Shown here piece after piece: positions 17,014 through 26,153 of a stretch of DNA of 64,000 bases. The stretch lies in NCBI GenBank assembly GCA_964390005.1, contig CAYMGM010000003.1:62001-126000 (forward strand), written 5' to 3'. Source of the DNA: CAYMGM01 sp964390005 (lineage in GTDB: Bacteria > Pseudomonadota > Alphaproteobacteria > UBA9219). Positions within the stretch are counted from its first letter, which is position 1; the number at the start of each line of letters is the position of its first letter. Below the pieces are notes generated by a model. It saw only the letters and a program-made list of their open reading frames with translations, searched no databases and was not told the origin of the DNA. Position numbers and translations under genes: made by a program.

Positions 17014-18498
17014 ATGGCACGGCCCAGTAATAAAAACAGATATAAAGACGAACGTTCTGTGAAAGAGCGTACGAAGGGGTCTATCAAAGCTGCGGGCGTG
17101 ACCCTGCTGGTTGGTCTTGCCGTCGCGACGGGGGCCACTCTTTTTCAAAAGGTTTTTTCACCGTCTTCCCCAACTTACCGTGCGGCGGCTCAGGAAATGA
17201 CGGCGCGCGCGCCGAAAGCGTCAGCACCGAGCCAACAACCGGCCCCCCATGGGGCAGCAAAAGCCGCGCCCAAAGCCTCGGCAAAACCGGTCCCAAAATC
17301 AACCGAGCGCTGGCTTGCCGAGTGTCGTGAATTGGCGCAAAACCGTGAGAAGATCAAAGCTTATTATGAAGAAGAAGCCGATGTCGGTCTGATGGAAGCT
17401 CAAAAAAACGGTTTTCTTTCCTTAGCTTTGGCCGTCGAAGAGGCTCAGGGTGACGAAGAATATCCTGTCTATGCGTCGAACGTGCTGACGGTCGGTTATT
17501 TGGAATCGACGCTTGGTAAGTTTAAGGGGAAAGCCAACGGAACGACGGGAGAAGGCGCTGTCCAATATACGGAAGCCCCTTTCTTGGAAGATTTTGGCCG
17601 CTTCCTTGGGCCGCGCGTTGAAATTAAAGTCAGCGAAAAAGCAAGCGCAGAGACAAAGAATAGAATTCAAGCCATCGCTGCGCAAGAGAAGCGGAAATTA
17701 AAACGTTTTCGGCGCATGCTTGAGGAAATCGATCCCTCGATCGTTGACGAGGCTTATGAGCTTGCCTCGTTTGTGCGGTTCGATGTGCAAACAAGCAAAG
17801 TTTTTTTGGATGAAAACGCCTATCAGGCCGCCCAAAGTCGTAAATGGTTTGGCGGGGATAAAAAGGGTTCTTTGCGCGACCGCATCTTGGATTTTCGTAA
17901 GGGCGACAAAGGTCAAAGCTTTTCGACATGGCTTGCTTTTTCAAGCTTGAAGCGGAAAGTTCCCTATCTCATCAAAAAGATGGTTTCGGCAAGTATCTTT
18001 GGCGAAACGAAAAAGATTTTTGGCGATTCCTTTTTGCTGGACATGGTTCACAATTGGGGCTTTGACGGCACTTTGGCGTTGTTCGATGCAGACCCCAATA
18101 AAGACGCAGGCAAAGTCATCGATCCCGCGACGTTGGGGCGGAATGGATTTAAAGATCCTCATGTGAGTGTCGGCTATGTCATCGTGAAGATCGCGCAGAA
18201 ATGCTATTATCTGGATCAGCGCTTTAAATTGACGGCGCGGAACCCGAAATTAGCCGAAGCCGCGCAGAAAGAGCGCATTGAATACCGCAAAGCCTTGGCG
18301 CGCGAAGAGGCCAAAAGAGCCAAAGAACGCAAAGCCGCGCAAGAGGCGCTGACCAAGCCCGCCAAAAGGAACAAAGATCAAGCGATGTTCTCACCGTCTT
18401 GGCAACAAAACGGGGGCGGACAAAAGGCCTTTGCACAAGCGCAGAACCGTCCCGGTGGCGTAAAAATGCCTGCTTACAGCGCAAAATTGGTCAGTTGA
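17014..18498 (+). CDS. Lytic-transglycosylase-like protein with N-terminal membrane anchor
   Basis: This 494-residue protein has a basic N-terminus, one hydrophobic segment (about 26-46) and an alanine/proline-rich linker. A lysozyme-like segment follows, in which E164 sits in ESTLG and is followed by GTTGEGAVQYT. That pattern matches the catalytic Glu and GxxGxxQ block of SLT-fold lytic transglycosylases. The rest is helical, with a long lysine/alanine/glutamate coiled stretch near residues 415-460. It is much longer than typical single-domain SLT enzymes. The enzymatic role is inferred from this motif only. Confidence 0.6.
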   Translation: MARPSNKNRYKDERSVKERTKGSIKAAGVTLLVGLAVATGATLFQKVFSPSSPTYRAAAQEMTARAPKASAPSQQPAPHGAAKAAPKASAKPVPKSTERWLAECRELAQNREKIKAYYEEEADVGLMEAQKNGFLSLALAVEEAQGDEEYPVYASNVLTVGYLESTLGKFKGKANGTTGEGAVQYTEAPFLEDFGRFLGPRVEIKVSEKASAETKNRIQAIAAQEKRKLKRFRRMLEEIDPSIVDEAYELASFVRFDVQTSKVFLDENAYQAAQSRKWFGGDKKGSLRDRILDFRKGDKGQSFSTWLAFSSLKRKVPYLIKKMVSASIFGETKKIFGDSFLLDMVHNWGFDGTLALFDADPNKDAGKVIDPATLGRNGFKDPHVSVGYVIVKIAQKCYYLDQRFKLTARNPKLAEAAQKERIEYRKALAREEAKRAKERKAAQEALTKPAKRNKDQAMFSPSWQQNGGGQKAFAQAQNRPGGVKMPAYSAKLVS

Positions 18499-18855
18499 TT
18501 TTATCCCCTAAAACTGTGGATAACTCTGTCAGTAACGTCGCGGAAAAACGGTTTCTCCCCGCGCAGATACTTGCTTTTTTACGCTTTGCCTAAAAAAGTG
18601 GCATGTTTTCTATCTATCTAATATACATAAATAATATGAATGTTTCGGGCGCGTCACAGCTAAAAATGCCTTGAGGACGGCTTAAGGATTAACTTCGCTT
18701 ATGGCTCTGTGAACAAAAGGATGCCGCGCTGCAATGAATACCTAGGAGAGTCAAGGGGCAAAATACGATTGTAACTACCTGTAACGGGTAGGTGAGGTAC
18801 CGAATAGACCAAAAAGAAAGAGGGCTTTGGATAAAACAAGAAAAGGGTGCGTTTT
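18499..18855. other. Intergenic region between convergent genes
   Basis: No credible reading frame is visible. The first half is AT-rich. The second half has small inverted repeats: a 7-bp stem (with one G-T pair) near 18672-18690 and CTACC/GGTAG near 18776-18792. Both flanking genes point into this region, so it should hold terminators, but no hairpin is followed by a clear T run. An uncharacterised small RNA is possible. Confidence 0.4.
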
Positions 18856-19599
18856 TTATCTGCGCGCGGTGAGGTGAAAGCCGTTATTGACGGGAAGAAG
18901 AACCCCTGTCAAAGCTGGGCAAGTCAGGAGAAAAAGCGTAGCGCGCGCCACATCAAAAGGCGCTGTGGGGCGCTTCAGAAGGGTGGCGGCGACAAGGCTG
19001 TCAAAATGTTCAGCCGATTGGCGAACGCCGCGCAGCGTTGGCCCTGGCTCAATCGCGTTGACGCGAAGCGCAGGAGCATAAGAACGGGCCAGCAAAGGCG
19101 TTTCGGCGCGCAGCGCATCTTTAGAGGCTTGATACGCTTGAAAGGTCGGCGCGGCGGGCGTGCCGTCGAGGATGTTGACGACGCTTCCTTCGGTAGAGGG
19201 CGGCAACTGCTGGGCCAGCGCTTGGATAAGAAGGCGCGGCGCTTGGAAATTGATTTGGTCGTGACGCGCGCCGTCGGGATCTTGCGTGTCAGGCAAAAAC
19301 AACGCGGCATTATTGATAAGTGCGGTGAGCGCACGGCCATCGAAGGCAGCCGAGGCGCGCCGGATCAGGCTTTGCGTCGCTTCTGGATCCATCAAGTCGG
19401 CCTCAAGACAAACGGCGGCGCGTCCCATGGTTTGCAACTCTTGCGCAAGTGCCTGACCTTCTGCTTGCGCTGTATGAACATGGATCGCGACGTCAAAGCC
19501 TTGACGCGCCGCTTCGATGGCCAAAGTGCGCCCCAGACGAACGCCTGCGCCCGTGATAAGAACGGGGCCAAAGGCAGAAGGTTGGCGCGGCGTCGACAT
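18856..19599 (-). CDS. SDR-family oxidoreductase, pteridine-reductase-like
   Basis: This is a cytosolic NAD(P)H-dependent reductase of 247 residues. The nucleotide motif is TGAGVRLG, in which Arg takes the place seen in pteridine reductases (TGx3RxG). INNAALF, the catalytic YQASK and the VNAIEPGPT segment are present. FolM/PTR1-like enzymes reduce dihydropterins, so that substrate class is a reasonable guess. It follows trmJ after three bases and is the last gene of a minus-strand operon. Confidence 0.8.
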   Translation of the reverse strand: MSTPRQPSAFGPVLITGAGVRLGRTLAIEAARQGFDVAIHVHTAQAEGQALAQELQTMGRAAVCLEADLMDPEATQSLIRRASAAFDGRALTALINNAALFLPDTQDPDGARHDQINFQAPRLLIQALAQQLPPSTEGSVVNILDGTPAAPTFQAYQASKDALRAETPLLARSYAPALRVNAIEPGPTLRGVRQSAEHFDSLVAATLLKRPTAPFDVARATLFLLTCPALTGVLLPVNNGFHLTARR

Positions 19600-19602
19600 C
19601 CG

Positions 19603-20394
19603 TTAGTCTTCTTTCTTGGATCTTTTGGGGCCGGTGACCAGGGCCGATAAAACGCCATGAAACGTGCGGATTTCCTGCTCGGTCATTTCAGCGCGCTGTA
19701 AGGCATTGTGTAAGTTTCGCGTCATCGAAGGCCGCATTTCTTCCGAGGTGAAGAAACCAGCTTCGTCCAGCTCGGCTTCAAGGCGCCGGAAAAAGTTCAT
19801 GTAATCGGCCCGATTGGCGGGGTGACTGCCGCCGACATGGATTTGCGTCGCGGGCGTTTCGTCATGGGCTTGGAACCATTCATGCCCGATCAACAAAACC
19901 GTTTGCGCGAGATTCAGCGACATAAAATGGGGGTTCAGCGGAATGGTGATCTTCGCACCTGCCAACGCGATATATTCGTTGATCAGGCCTGTGCGTTCGG
20001 GGCCAAACATGACGCCGACCTTTTCGCCTGCCTGCGTGCGTTGAACCATATCGGGGATCGCACCGCGCGGCGTCATCACGCGCGTGACCATATCGTGACT
20101 GCGCGCCGTTGTGGCATAGACAAAGTTGAGGTCGGCGACGGCCTCTTCAACCGTGTCGAAAAGTTTGGCTTGATGCAGAATATCATCCGCGCCGGAGGAA
20201 GCCGCTTCCATTCTCTTTTGATGAATTTCGCTCAAGGGCCATGGATCGCGCGGACGCACGATACGCAATTCGTTCAGGGCGCAATTGCCCATGGCGCGCG
20301 CGGTCATACCGATATTTTCAACCAGCTGCGGATGAACCAAAATGATGCAGGGTTGGTTTTGCTGACGATCTGAAAGTTGTTTTTCCGTTTTCAT
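19603..20394 (-). CDS. trmJ: tRNA (cytidine/uridine-2'-O)-methyltransferase TrmJ-like
   Basis: This SPOUT-class enzyme would 2'-O-methylate position 32 of several tRNAs with SAM. The 263-residue product has the TrmJ/TrmH group 1 features: ILVHPQLVENIGMTARAMGN at the start, RPRDPWP, VMFGPERTGL, and the knot motif IPLNPHFMSLNLAQ. A C-terminal extension of about 80 residues is normal for TrmJ. It lies between the FkbM fusion gene and the SDR gene on one strand. Confidence 0.92.
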   Translation of the reverse strand: MKTEKQLSDRQQNQPCIILVHPQLVENIGMTARAMGNCALNELRIVRPRDPWPLSEIHQKRMEAASSGADDILHQAKLFDTVEEAVADLNFVYATTARSHDMVTRVMTPRGAIPDMVQRTQAGEKVGVMFGPERTGLINEYIALAGAKITIPLNPHFMSLNLAQTVLLIGHEWFQAHDETPATQIHVGGSHPANRADYMNFFRRLEAELDEAGFFTSEEMRPSMTRNLHNALQRAEMTEQEIRTFHGVLSALVTGPKRSKKED

Positions 20395-20412
20395 AAAAAC
20401 CAGTCTTGTCCT

Positions 20413-22584
20413 TTAAGATGTTGCCAATTCCTTAGGCGTCGCCAAAAGATTGGGATTATCGCTGTTGTGCAAGGCGACGTTGTACCCGTGTGCTTCGAAA
20501 AAAGCCAGTATGGCTTCTTGGTTCGAGTGAAACTCAAGGTAAACAAAGGGGCGAAGCCGCGTGATAAGGTCTTGCGCGCCTTGTAAAACAAAGGGCTCCA
20601 TTTTCTCGACATCGATTTTAATCAAGCGGCAAGCCGTAAGGTTAAGATCGTCTAATCGAACCAAAGGCACTTTTTCGCCGTGATCGACGTCGCATTTGAT
20701 TTGGGAATGTTGCGGTGAATCCGTCACAAGGGACAAAGCGCCAAAATTATTGCTTTGCGTATAATCAACGGTGGGCACAAGGATACTGCCCGTTTCGGCG
20801 CCGACGGCTTCAAGGTGAAGGCATACGTTTGTTAAAGCGTTTTCGGCGATGGTTTGCGTCAGAAGATCAAAAATGGCACGTTGCGGCTCGAACGTGTGAA
20901 CGCGGCCCTGCGCGCCAACCCACGTCGCAAAAGCCAGCGTGTGCATGCCAATATTTGCCCCCACATCGATCAACGTGTCGCCGGGGCGGATCAAGGGGCG
21001 TAACAGCAGCAATTCATCTTCGGCCCATAAGCCTTTTTGATGAATCGCGGGGCCGATGCAGGTGTCATGTCGGTTGACCATCATCGGGCCAAAAAACGAC
21101 GAAACCCAAGCCGTGTGTTCTGTCATGGGGCGTTCGGCGCGGCGCGCGATATCTTTGACTTGATCGGCAAAGGCGGTATGCAGCGTTTGATAGCGGGCGC
21201 AGCCTTCGGGCGTTTGTCCGGGCGCATTCAAAAGAATGGCTTGGCTGGCGTCGTTATAAGGCGTTTCTATGCCCGTGAGGGATTCCAGGCGAAGGCGCGC
21301 GGCCAAAAAATCGGCGGCAAGGCTTAACCCAAGGCGCGCGCTGTGCCATGTCAGCGTCTTGGCCTGAAGGTTCTGCCCGATGAAGCGGCTTAGGGTTTCT
21401 AAGAAAAGAAGGCCGCCAGGGGAGGGGCGCGCGAAAATGCAAGGCGCCGCGCAATAGTCCCAAAGGGGCGCGTGCGCTTCAAGCGGAAGGGCAACATCGG
21501 CTGGGCCGTCAAAGAAAGACAGCGCTTCAGGCGTGCGCGCAAAAAGCGCGTCGGCATCAAGCAGACAGGCCGAATGGTTGGTCCCTTCGATAAACTGAAA
21601 GAAGCGGATCAAGCGGACGCTGGCATGATAAAGGCCGATATTGCCTGCTTGAAAAGGATCAAAACGCTCAGTCGTCCAGCTCAGAGAAAGCCCTGTTTTT
21701 TGCGCGAGGTCTTCGATCATCTGGGGCGTATCTCGGCGCGGGCTTGCGATATGCACATGAAGATGGAAAGAAGGCGCGCCGCACGCGCCAAGCGAGGCAG
21801 CCAAGGGCAGCACGTTTTTGATCAGTTGATGGACGTCGGCATAAACAAAGAAAACTTTTTGCCCGGTCTTGAGGGAAGGCCAGGGCCGATCCAAAGGCGG
21901 CAAAAACGAAAAATCAGGTTTAGATTGGGTCAGGGAGGGATCAAAAGCGTCAAGGCTCCAAGGGCTTTCGTTTGGCAATTGTTGTCGCCAGCCAGAAGCC
22001 AGAAGGCAAAGATCAAGCACATAGTGTTGGGCGGGCGTCGCTTGGGCGCGCGCTTGATCGATCAAAGGCCGCACAGCGCCCCAGTTTTGTTGCAACGTTT
22101 CAATGAGCGCCAGCGGAAAGGCTGCGGGCGCATAACCGGGGTCTATGGTCCGTGCCGCGCGGCACATCTTGGCGCAGGTTTTAGCGTCGCCGCTTGCAAC
22201 AGCGAAAAGGCCACGTAAATGCAAGTAAGCGGCGCAAGCTGGCTGCAAGGCGATGGCTTGATCAAGCCAAAGGACGGCTTTGGCCGTTTGGCCTTCCATA
22301 AAGGCGGTGACGGCCTGCAAGGCACAAGAGATATCGCGCAGCGTCGGGTTTGCGCCGAGCAGCGATTGAATCAAAACGGCCTGCTGGGCTTGTTGGCGGC
22401 CTGCGCCCGCGAAGGTTGCGGCGACAAGGTTTGGGATCGCTTTTTGAAGCGCTTCGGTTGCTTCGGTAAGGCGGGCGGCGGGCGGTTCCCACGAGATAAG
22501 GCTGGCCAGTAAACCGGGCGTCACATGGGCAAAAAGGTTTGTTGGATCTGGGTTGTCGGCAGAAGGGGCGGCGGCAAAAGACAT
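20413..22584 (-). CDS. TPR / glycosyltransferase-like / FkbM methyltransferase fusion
   Basis: The 723-residue protein has three parts. Residues 1-220 form helical TPR-like repeats. Residues about 235-490 resemble a nucleotide-sugar glycosyltransferase with a DxD site in LLDADALF near residue 341. Residues about 520-705 form an FkbM-type SAM methyltransferase with LIDVGANIGMHTL, HTFEP and KIDVEKMEPFVLQGA. It could add and methylate a sugar on a surface glycan or glycoprotein. An upstream in-frame ATG at 22623 is possible, and neither start has a strong ribosome site. Confidence 0.78.
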   Translation of the reverse strand: MSFAAAPSADNPDPTNLFAHVTPGLLASLISWEPPAARLTEATEALQKAIPNLVAATFAGAGRQQAQQAVLIQSLLGANPTLRDISCALQAVTAFMEGQTAKAVLWLDQAIALQPACAAYLHLRGLFAVASGDAKTCAKMCRAARTIDPGYAPAAFPLALIETLQQNWGAVRPLIDQARAQATPAQHYVLDLCLLASGWRQQLPNESPWSLDAFDPSLTQSKPDFSFLPPLDRPWPSLKTGQKVFFVYADVHQLIKNVLPLAASLGACGAPSFHLHVHIASPRRDTPQMIEDLAQKTGLSLSWTTERFDPFQAGNIGLYHASVRLIRFFQFIEGTNHSACLLDADALFARTPEALSFFDGPADVALPLEAHAPLWDYCAAPCIFARPSPGGLLFLETLSRFIGQNLQAKTLTWHSARLGLSLAADFLAARLRLESLTGIETPYNDASQAILLNAPGQTPEGCARYQTLHTAFADQVKDIARRAERPMTEHTAWVSSFFGPMMVNRHDTCIGPAIHQKGLWAEDELLLLRPLIRPGDTLIDVGANIGMHTLAFATWVGAQGRVHTFEPQRAIFDLLTQTIAENALTNVCLHLEAVGAETGSILVPTVDYTQSNNFGALSLVTDSPQHSQIKCDVDHGEKVPLVRLDDLNLTACRLIKIDVEKMEPFVLQGAQDLITRLRPFVYLEFHSNQEAILAFFEAHGYNVALHNSDNPNLLATPKELATS

Positions 22585-22666
22585 GGGCGGGACTTTTCGA
22601 ACAAAGAGAAGACGCCCCAGCATAAACCGTTTTTGTACACGTCGTCATGCGTTTTTAAGCCAAGTT

Positions 22667-23815
22667 TTAGAGCCTTGCCGAAGGGACGGCAGGATGGACG
22701 CTGGACCCCGAAAGAGCCGTACGGTCGATGCTGTCGAGATATGAGGTTAAATATTGAATAGCCGACCGTCGGCGGCGGTTTTTGATTGCAAGCTGAAGGG
22801 GTGAATGCTGATCGTCGTGCGCGGTCGCGACGGCAAGATGAAGCGGCGCAAGTTGGGCGCAAAGCGTTGGATCGCCCCACGATGGCCTGCCAAGGGCCGC
22901 GCGTTTGGCATCGATCGATTGAAGGATGGCCGTTGTCTGATCATGCTTTTGTGAGCAGATAAAAAACTTGGCAAGGCCCAGACGAGGATCTCCCCAGTGA
23001 ATAATGCCGAAATCGATAATGCCCGACTGAATAGAGCGAACAGCACTTGTTTGCGGGTCGCGGTCGACGTCAAGAAGCATGTTATGAAGATGAAGATCGC
23101 CGTGCATAAAGGCGTGAGGCAAGGCTTGTTGCGCGCTAAGCTTTTGCATCAACATTTTGGCGCGTTCGATGTAAGGGGTAAAGTCGGGGGCGATGATTTG
23201 AAGGGCCTTTTCACCCCGCGCCAAAAGGTCGCGGTCGAGGCCCCACAAAAAGCCGTCCTTGGCCGCTTGGTCCTGTTTACGTTGGAAGTCGCGTGCATTC
23301 CAGACGATAAATTGTTCGAGATCGTCGTGCGGCGTGTCTTTGATCCTGTTCCACTCATCGTTGATGACATCGTTAAAGCGCACAAAAAACGTCGCAATTT
23401 GATCGACGACGTCTGGATGACCTGCCCTAACGTTGCTTTGATCGCGCGGGCGGCCGGGCAAGCGGTCCATAACATAAAGAGAGAGATCTTGATGAAACGC
23501 GTTCGGCTCGACCAAAAGCGGCACATTTGTACCGAAAAAGTCGGCAGAACTTTGCTGCGCGGCCGTTAGCGCGCGCGTCAGGGTTCGTAAAACCCAAATC
23601 TCGGTAGCCAGAGAGCCCGCACTGTTTGACGGAGATAGCTGCGGAATCATTTTGATAACGTGATCGCGCAGAAAAGCGACGGTCGCGCATTGACCTTGCG
23701 GTGGGTATTGAACGTCGTGCGCGCAGACCCTCCATGAGGGAAAGGTTGCGTGAAGGCGGTCGATCAAATGCCCCGTGACCGGATCGCTGCGTGTGTTGGC
23801 TGGCTTAGGCTCCAT
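22667..23815 (-). CDS. APH-fold phosphotransferase-like protein
   Basis: This 382-residue protein has the aminoglycoside-phosphotransferase/choline-kinase fold. The catalytic loop reads FMHGDLHLHNMLLD, and the metal-binding segment is IIDFGIIHWGDPRLGLAKF. The N-terminal lobe is less typical. The substrate is unknown; many chromosomal members phosphorylate small metabolites rather than antibiotics. It lies upstream of the FkbM fusion on the same strand with an 82-base gap. Confidence 0.72.
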   Translation of the reverse strand: MEPKPANTRSDPVTGHLIDRLHATFPSWRVCAHDVQYPPQGQCATVAFLRDHVIKMIPQLSPSNSAGSLATEIWVLRTLTRALTAAQQSSADFFGTNVPLLVEPNAFHQDLSLYVMDRLPGRPRDQSNVRAGHPDVVDQIATFFVRFNDVINDEWNRIKDTPHDDLEQFIVWNARDFQRKQDQAAKDGFLWGLDRDLLARGEKALQIIAPDFTPYIERAKMLMQKLSAQQALPHAFMHGDLHLHNMLLDVDRDPQTSAVRSIQSGIIDFGIIHWGDPRLGLAKFFICSQKHDQTTAILQSIDAKRAALGRPSWGDPTLCAQLAPLHLAVATAHDDQHSPLQLAIKNRRRRSAIQYLTSYLDSIDRTALSGSSVHPAVPSARL

Positions 23816-23919
23816 GTTCGGACCCTTTAATTAGCAAACGACAAATTTCTTCTTATATCTATTCTACTCAAAAAAGGGGGCTTGGTTCGAAGAAAAATAG
23901 TTTCAACAAGCGTTAGTCG

Positions 23920-24591
23920 TTAAAAAAGACCAATGGTTTTACGGCCAAAGCGCGGTTGTAAGGATTGGCTGTGCAAATCAAGCCCGTTTAATTTATCGCC
24001 GCAAAAAACGTGGCCATGAAAATAAGCGAAAACGAGGCCTGTCTGCCCGGCGGCGTCAAAGGCTTCCAACGCGCCAAACGTCCCGCCAACGTTAAAATCG
24101 GCATCTTGCGCTTCTTGGGAAAGGGGCAACATGCTCCCCGTCACGCCGATCAGTTTATCGGATCGACCGTCGCCGAAATGATGATCGATGATTTGCGTGA
24201 TCAGCGGCAGCATGTAGGTCCCGCAGGTCAGCATGATCTTTTTGTTCTTGATCCATTGAAGCGCGTGGATCAGCCGGATCATATCGCGGTCTGTGATATG
24301 ACGGCTGTCTTTGGCTAAGAAAACCGTGCCCGTTATCTGCTGGGGCGCAAGATGAAAATGCTCGTGCAGTTCGTTGATCCGCTCAAAGGACGGATTCATC
24401 ATCACGGGTGCAATCGTTTCTTGATCGGGGATATAGGCCGATTGGATCGTTCCCCCAAAGGCGATTAGCGCCGTCATCTCTTCTTCGGACTGAAACGACG
24501 GTTTTTGCGCCTGAAACTGCGCCGAAAGATCGACTTCGTCTTCGGCGGTGAGAGGGGGAATCGTCAAAAGATTTTCTGGATGGATGTTCAT
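23920..24591 (-). CDS. Asparaginase N-terminal-domain-like protein with altered active site
   Basis: The 223-residue product matches only the N-terminal domain of type I/II asparaginases. FGGTI corresponds to the TGGTI loop, KDSRHITDRDM to the DS block, and VTGSMLPL is conserved. The usual HGTDT catalytic block is TCGTYML here, so the catalytic Asp is replaced by Tyr. The C-terminal domain is absent. It may be a binding protein or have another activity. The ATG at 24591 has a perfect AGGAGG site and is preferred over an upstream start. Confidence 0.75.
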   Translation of the reverse strand: MNIHPENLLTIPPLTAEDEVDLSAQFQAQKPSFQSEEEMTALIAFGGTIQSAYIPDQETIAPVMMNPSFERINELHEHFHLAPQQITGTVFLAKDSRHITDRDMIRLIHALQWIKNKKIMLTCGTYMLPLITQIIDHHFGDGRSDKLIGVTGSMLPLSQEAQDADFNVGGTFGALEAFDAAGQTGLVFAYFHGHVFCGDKLNGLDLHSQSLQPRFGRKTIGLF

Positions 24592-24642
24592 CGGGCCTCC
24601 TTTAAGGCGCATCATCAAGATATCTTTAGCCGTCCAGGGGTT

Positions 24643-24672
24643 GGATCGGCTTTCAAAACGGAAAGCCGATCC
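24643..24672. repeat. Perfect 12-bp inverted repeat after cysS
   Basis: GGATCGGCTTTC and GAAAGCCGATCC flank a 6-base loop, 13 bases after the cysS stop. The stem is strong but lacks a T run on either strand, so it may be a transcript-end stabiliser or a Rho-dependent stop rather than a classic terminator. Confidence 0.7.
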
Positions 24673-24684
24673 TTAAAGGCCCCT

Positions 24685-26049
24685 TTAGGCTTTTCGCCAC
24701 GTTGTCCCGGACGGGCCGTCTTCCAAAATAATGCCTTGGGCCAACAAATCGGCACGGATTTGATCGGCGCGGGCAAAGTCCTTGGCTTTCTTGGCGGCGA
24801 TACGGTCCGCGATCGCTTGTGTGATCATCGCTTCATCGGCATCGCCTTTAAACCAAGCGTCGATGTCTTGGTATAAAAGCCCCAAAGCATGCCCCGCTGC
24901 CAAAAGATCGGCTTTCAGCGTTGTCCGCGTCGCGTCGTCTTTGGCGGCATAAAGCGCGCTGACGATTTCGTGGATCTCGGCAATCGCTTGGGGGATGTTG
25001 AGGTCGTCGCACAAAGCGGCTTCTACTTTTTCTGGAACCGTTTCCGTCTTCGGCGCGGGCAAAGCGTCGGCAAGGCGCAGCGCCCCATACCAGCGGTCTA
25101 GCGTCGCTTTGGCGTTTTGCAACGCCTCGCGCGTGAAGTTTACCGGCTGGCGATAGTGCGACGACAACAGAACCAGACGCAGCGCTTCGCCCGGCGCTTC
25201 GGCCAGCAATTCGCGGATCGTGAAAAAGTTGCCAAGCGATTTTGACATCTTTTCGCCGTTCACGATCAAAAAGCCGTTATGCATCCAATATTTTGCCAAA
25301 GGCACGTCGTTGGCGCATTCGCTTTGGGCAATTTCGTTTTCATGGTGCGGGAAAATCAAATCCAGCCCGCCGCCGTGAATATCAAAGGTCTTGCCTAAAT
25401 GCTGCGCCGACATGACCGAGCACTCAATATGCCAGCCGGGGCGTCCGCGGCCCCACGGGCTTTCCCAGCCCACTTGATCGGGCGTGCTGGGTTTCCACAA
25501 AACGAAATCCGCCGGATCCTTTTTGTAAGGGGCGACTTCAACGCGCGCGCCCGCTACCAGCTCGTCGCGCGAATGGCGCGAGAGTTTGCCATAATCTTTC
25601 ATCGACGGAACATGGAACAAAACATGCCCCTGCGCCGCATAGGCAAAGCCTTTTTCGATCAGTTTTTGCGACATGTCGATCATGCCGGCAATGTACTGGG
25701 TCGCGCGCGGCTCGATATCCGGCGGCAAGGCGTTCATGTGGGCGATGTCGTCATGAAACGCTTGCGCCGTACGCGTGGTCAGCGCTTCAATGGTCTCGCC
25801 CGTTTCCTTGATGCGGTTCAGGATCTTGTCTTCGACGTCTGTGATGTTGCGGGCATAGGTCACTTGCGGATAGTGCCGTTTCAATAGGCGGTACAGCGTA
25901 TCGAAAACAACCACGGGGCGTGCGTTGCCAAGGTGCGCAAAATCATACACCGTGGGGCCGCAGACATACATGGTCACATGTTGGGGGTCGTTCGGCTGAA
26001 AAGCCTCTTTTTGGCGCGAAAGTGTGTTGTAAACTTGGATCTCGGTCAT
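24685..26049 (-). CDS. cysS: Cysteinyl-tRNA synthetase
   Basis: This class I aminoacyl-tRNA synthetase charges tRNA-Cys. The 454-residue length is usual. The zinc/active-site block YVCGPTVYDFAHLGNARP contains the HIGH equivalent, a second ligand set is in WHIECSVMS, and the KMSKS loop reads GEKMSKSLGN. The ATG at 26049 has a GGAGAT ribosome site, and an upstream in-frame ATG would add an unrelated extension. Confidence 0.97.
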   Translation of the reverse strand: MTEIQVYNTLSRQKEAFQPNDPQHVTMYVCGPTVYDFAHLGNARPVVVFDTLYRLLKRHYPQVTYARNITDVEDKILNRIKETGETIEALTTRTAQAFHDDIAHMNALPPDIEPRATQYIAGMIDMSQKLIEKGFAYAAQGHVLFHVPSMKDYGKLSRHSRDELVAGARVEVAPYKKDPADFVLWKPSTPDQVGWESPWGRGRPGWHIECSVMSAQHLGKTFDIHGGGLDLIFPHHENEIAQSECANDVPLAKYWMHNGFLIVNGEKMSKSLGNFFTIRELLAEAPGEALRLVLLSSHYRQPVNFTREALQNAKATLDRWYGALRLADALPAPKTETVPEKVEAALCDDLNIPQAIAEIHEIVSALYAAKDDATRTTLKADLLAAGHALGLLYQDIDAWFKGDADEAMITQAIADRIAAKKAKDFARADQIRADLLAQGIILEDGPSGTTWRKA

Positions 26050-26153
26050 CAGGGATCTCCTCACAAAAGCATTCGGGTCGTTGTCGGCATGCGGATCTTC
26101 CGCCGGTGTCAACAGGCCCTACATCGTGCGTTTGCGAGGAAAAAGGACATCAT

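Noticed and set aside
18760..18815. GGGTAGGTGAGGTACC resembling the 3' part of a c-di-GMP riboswitch
   Set aside because: The first conserved block and the paired GCAAAGC-type segment are absent, and no gene follows in the right orientation.
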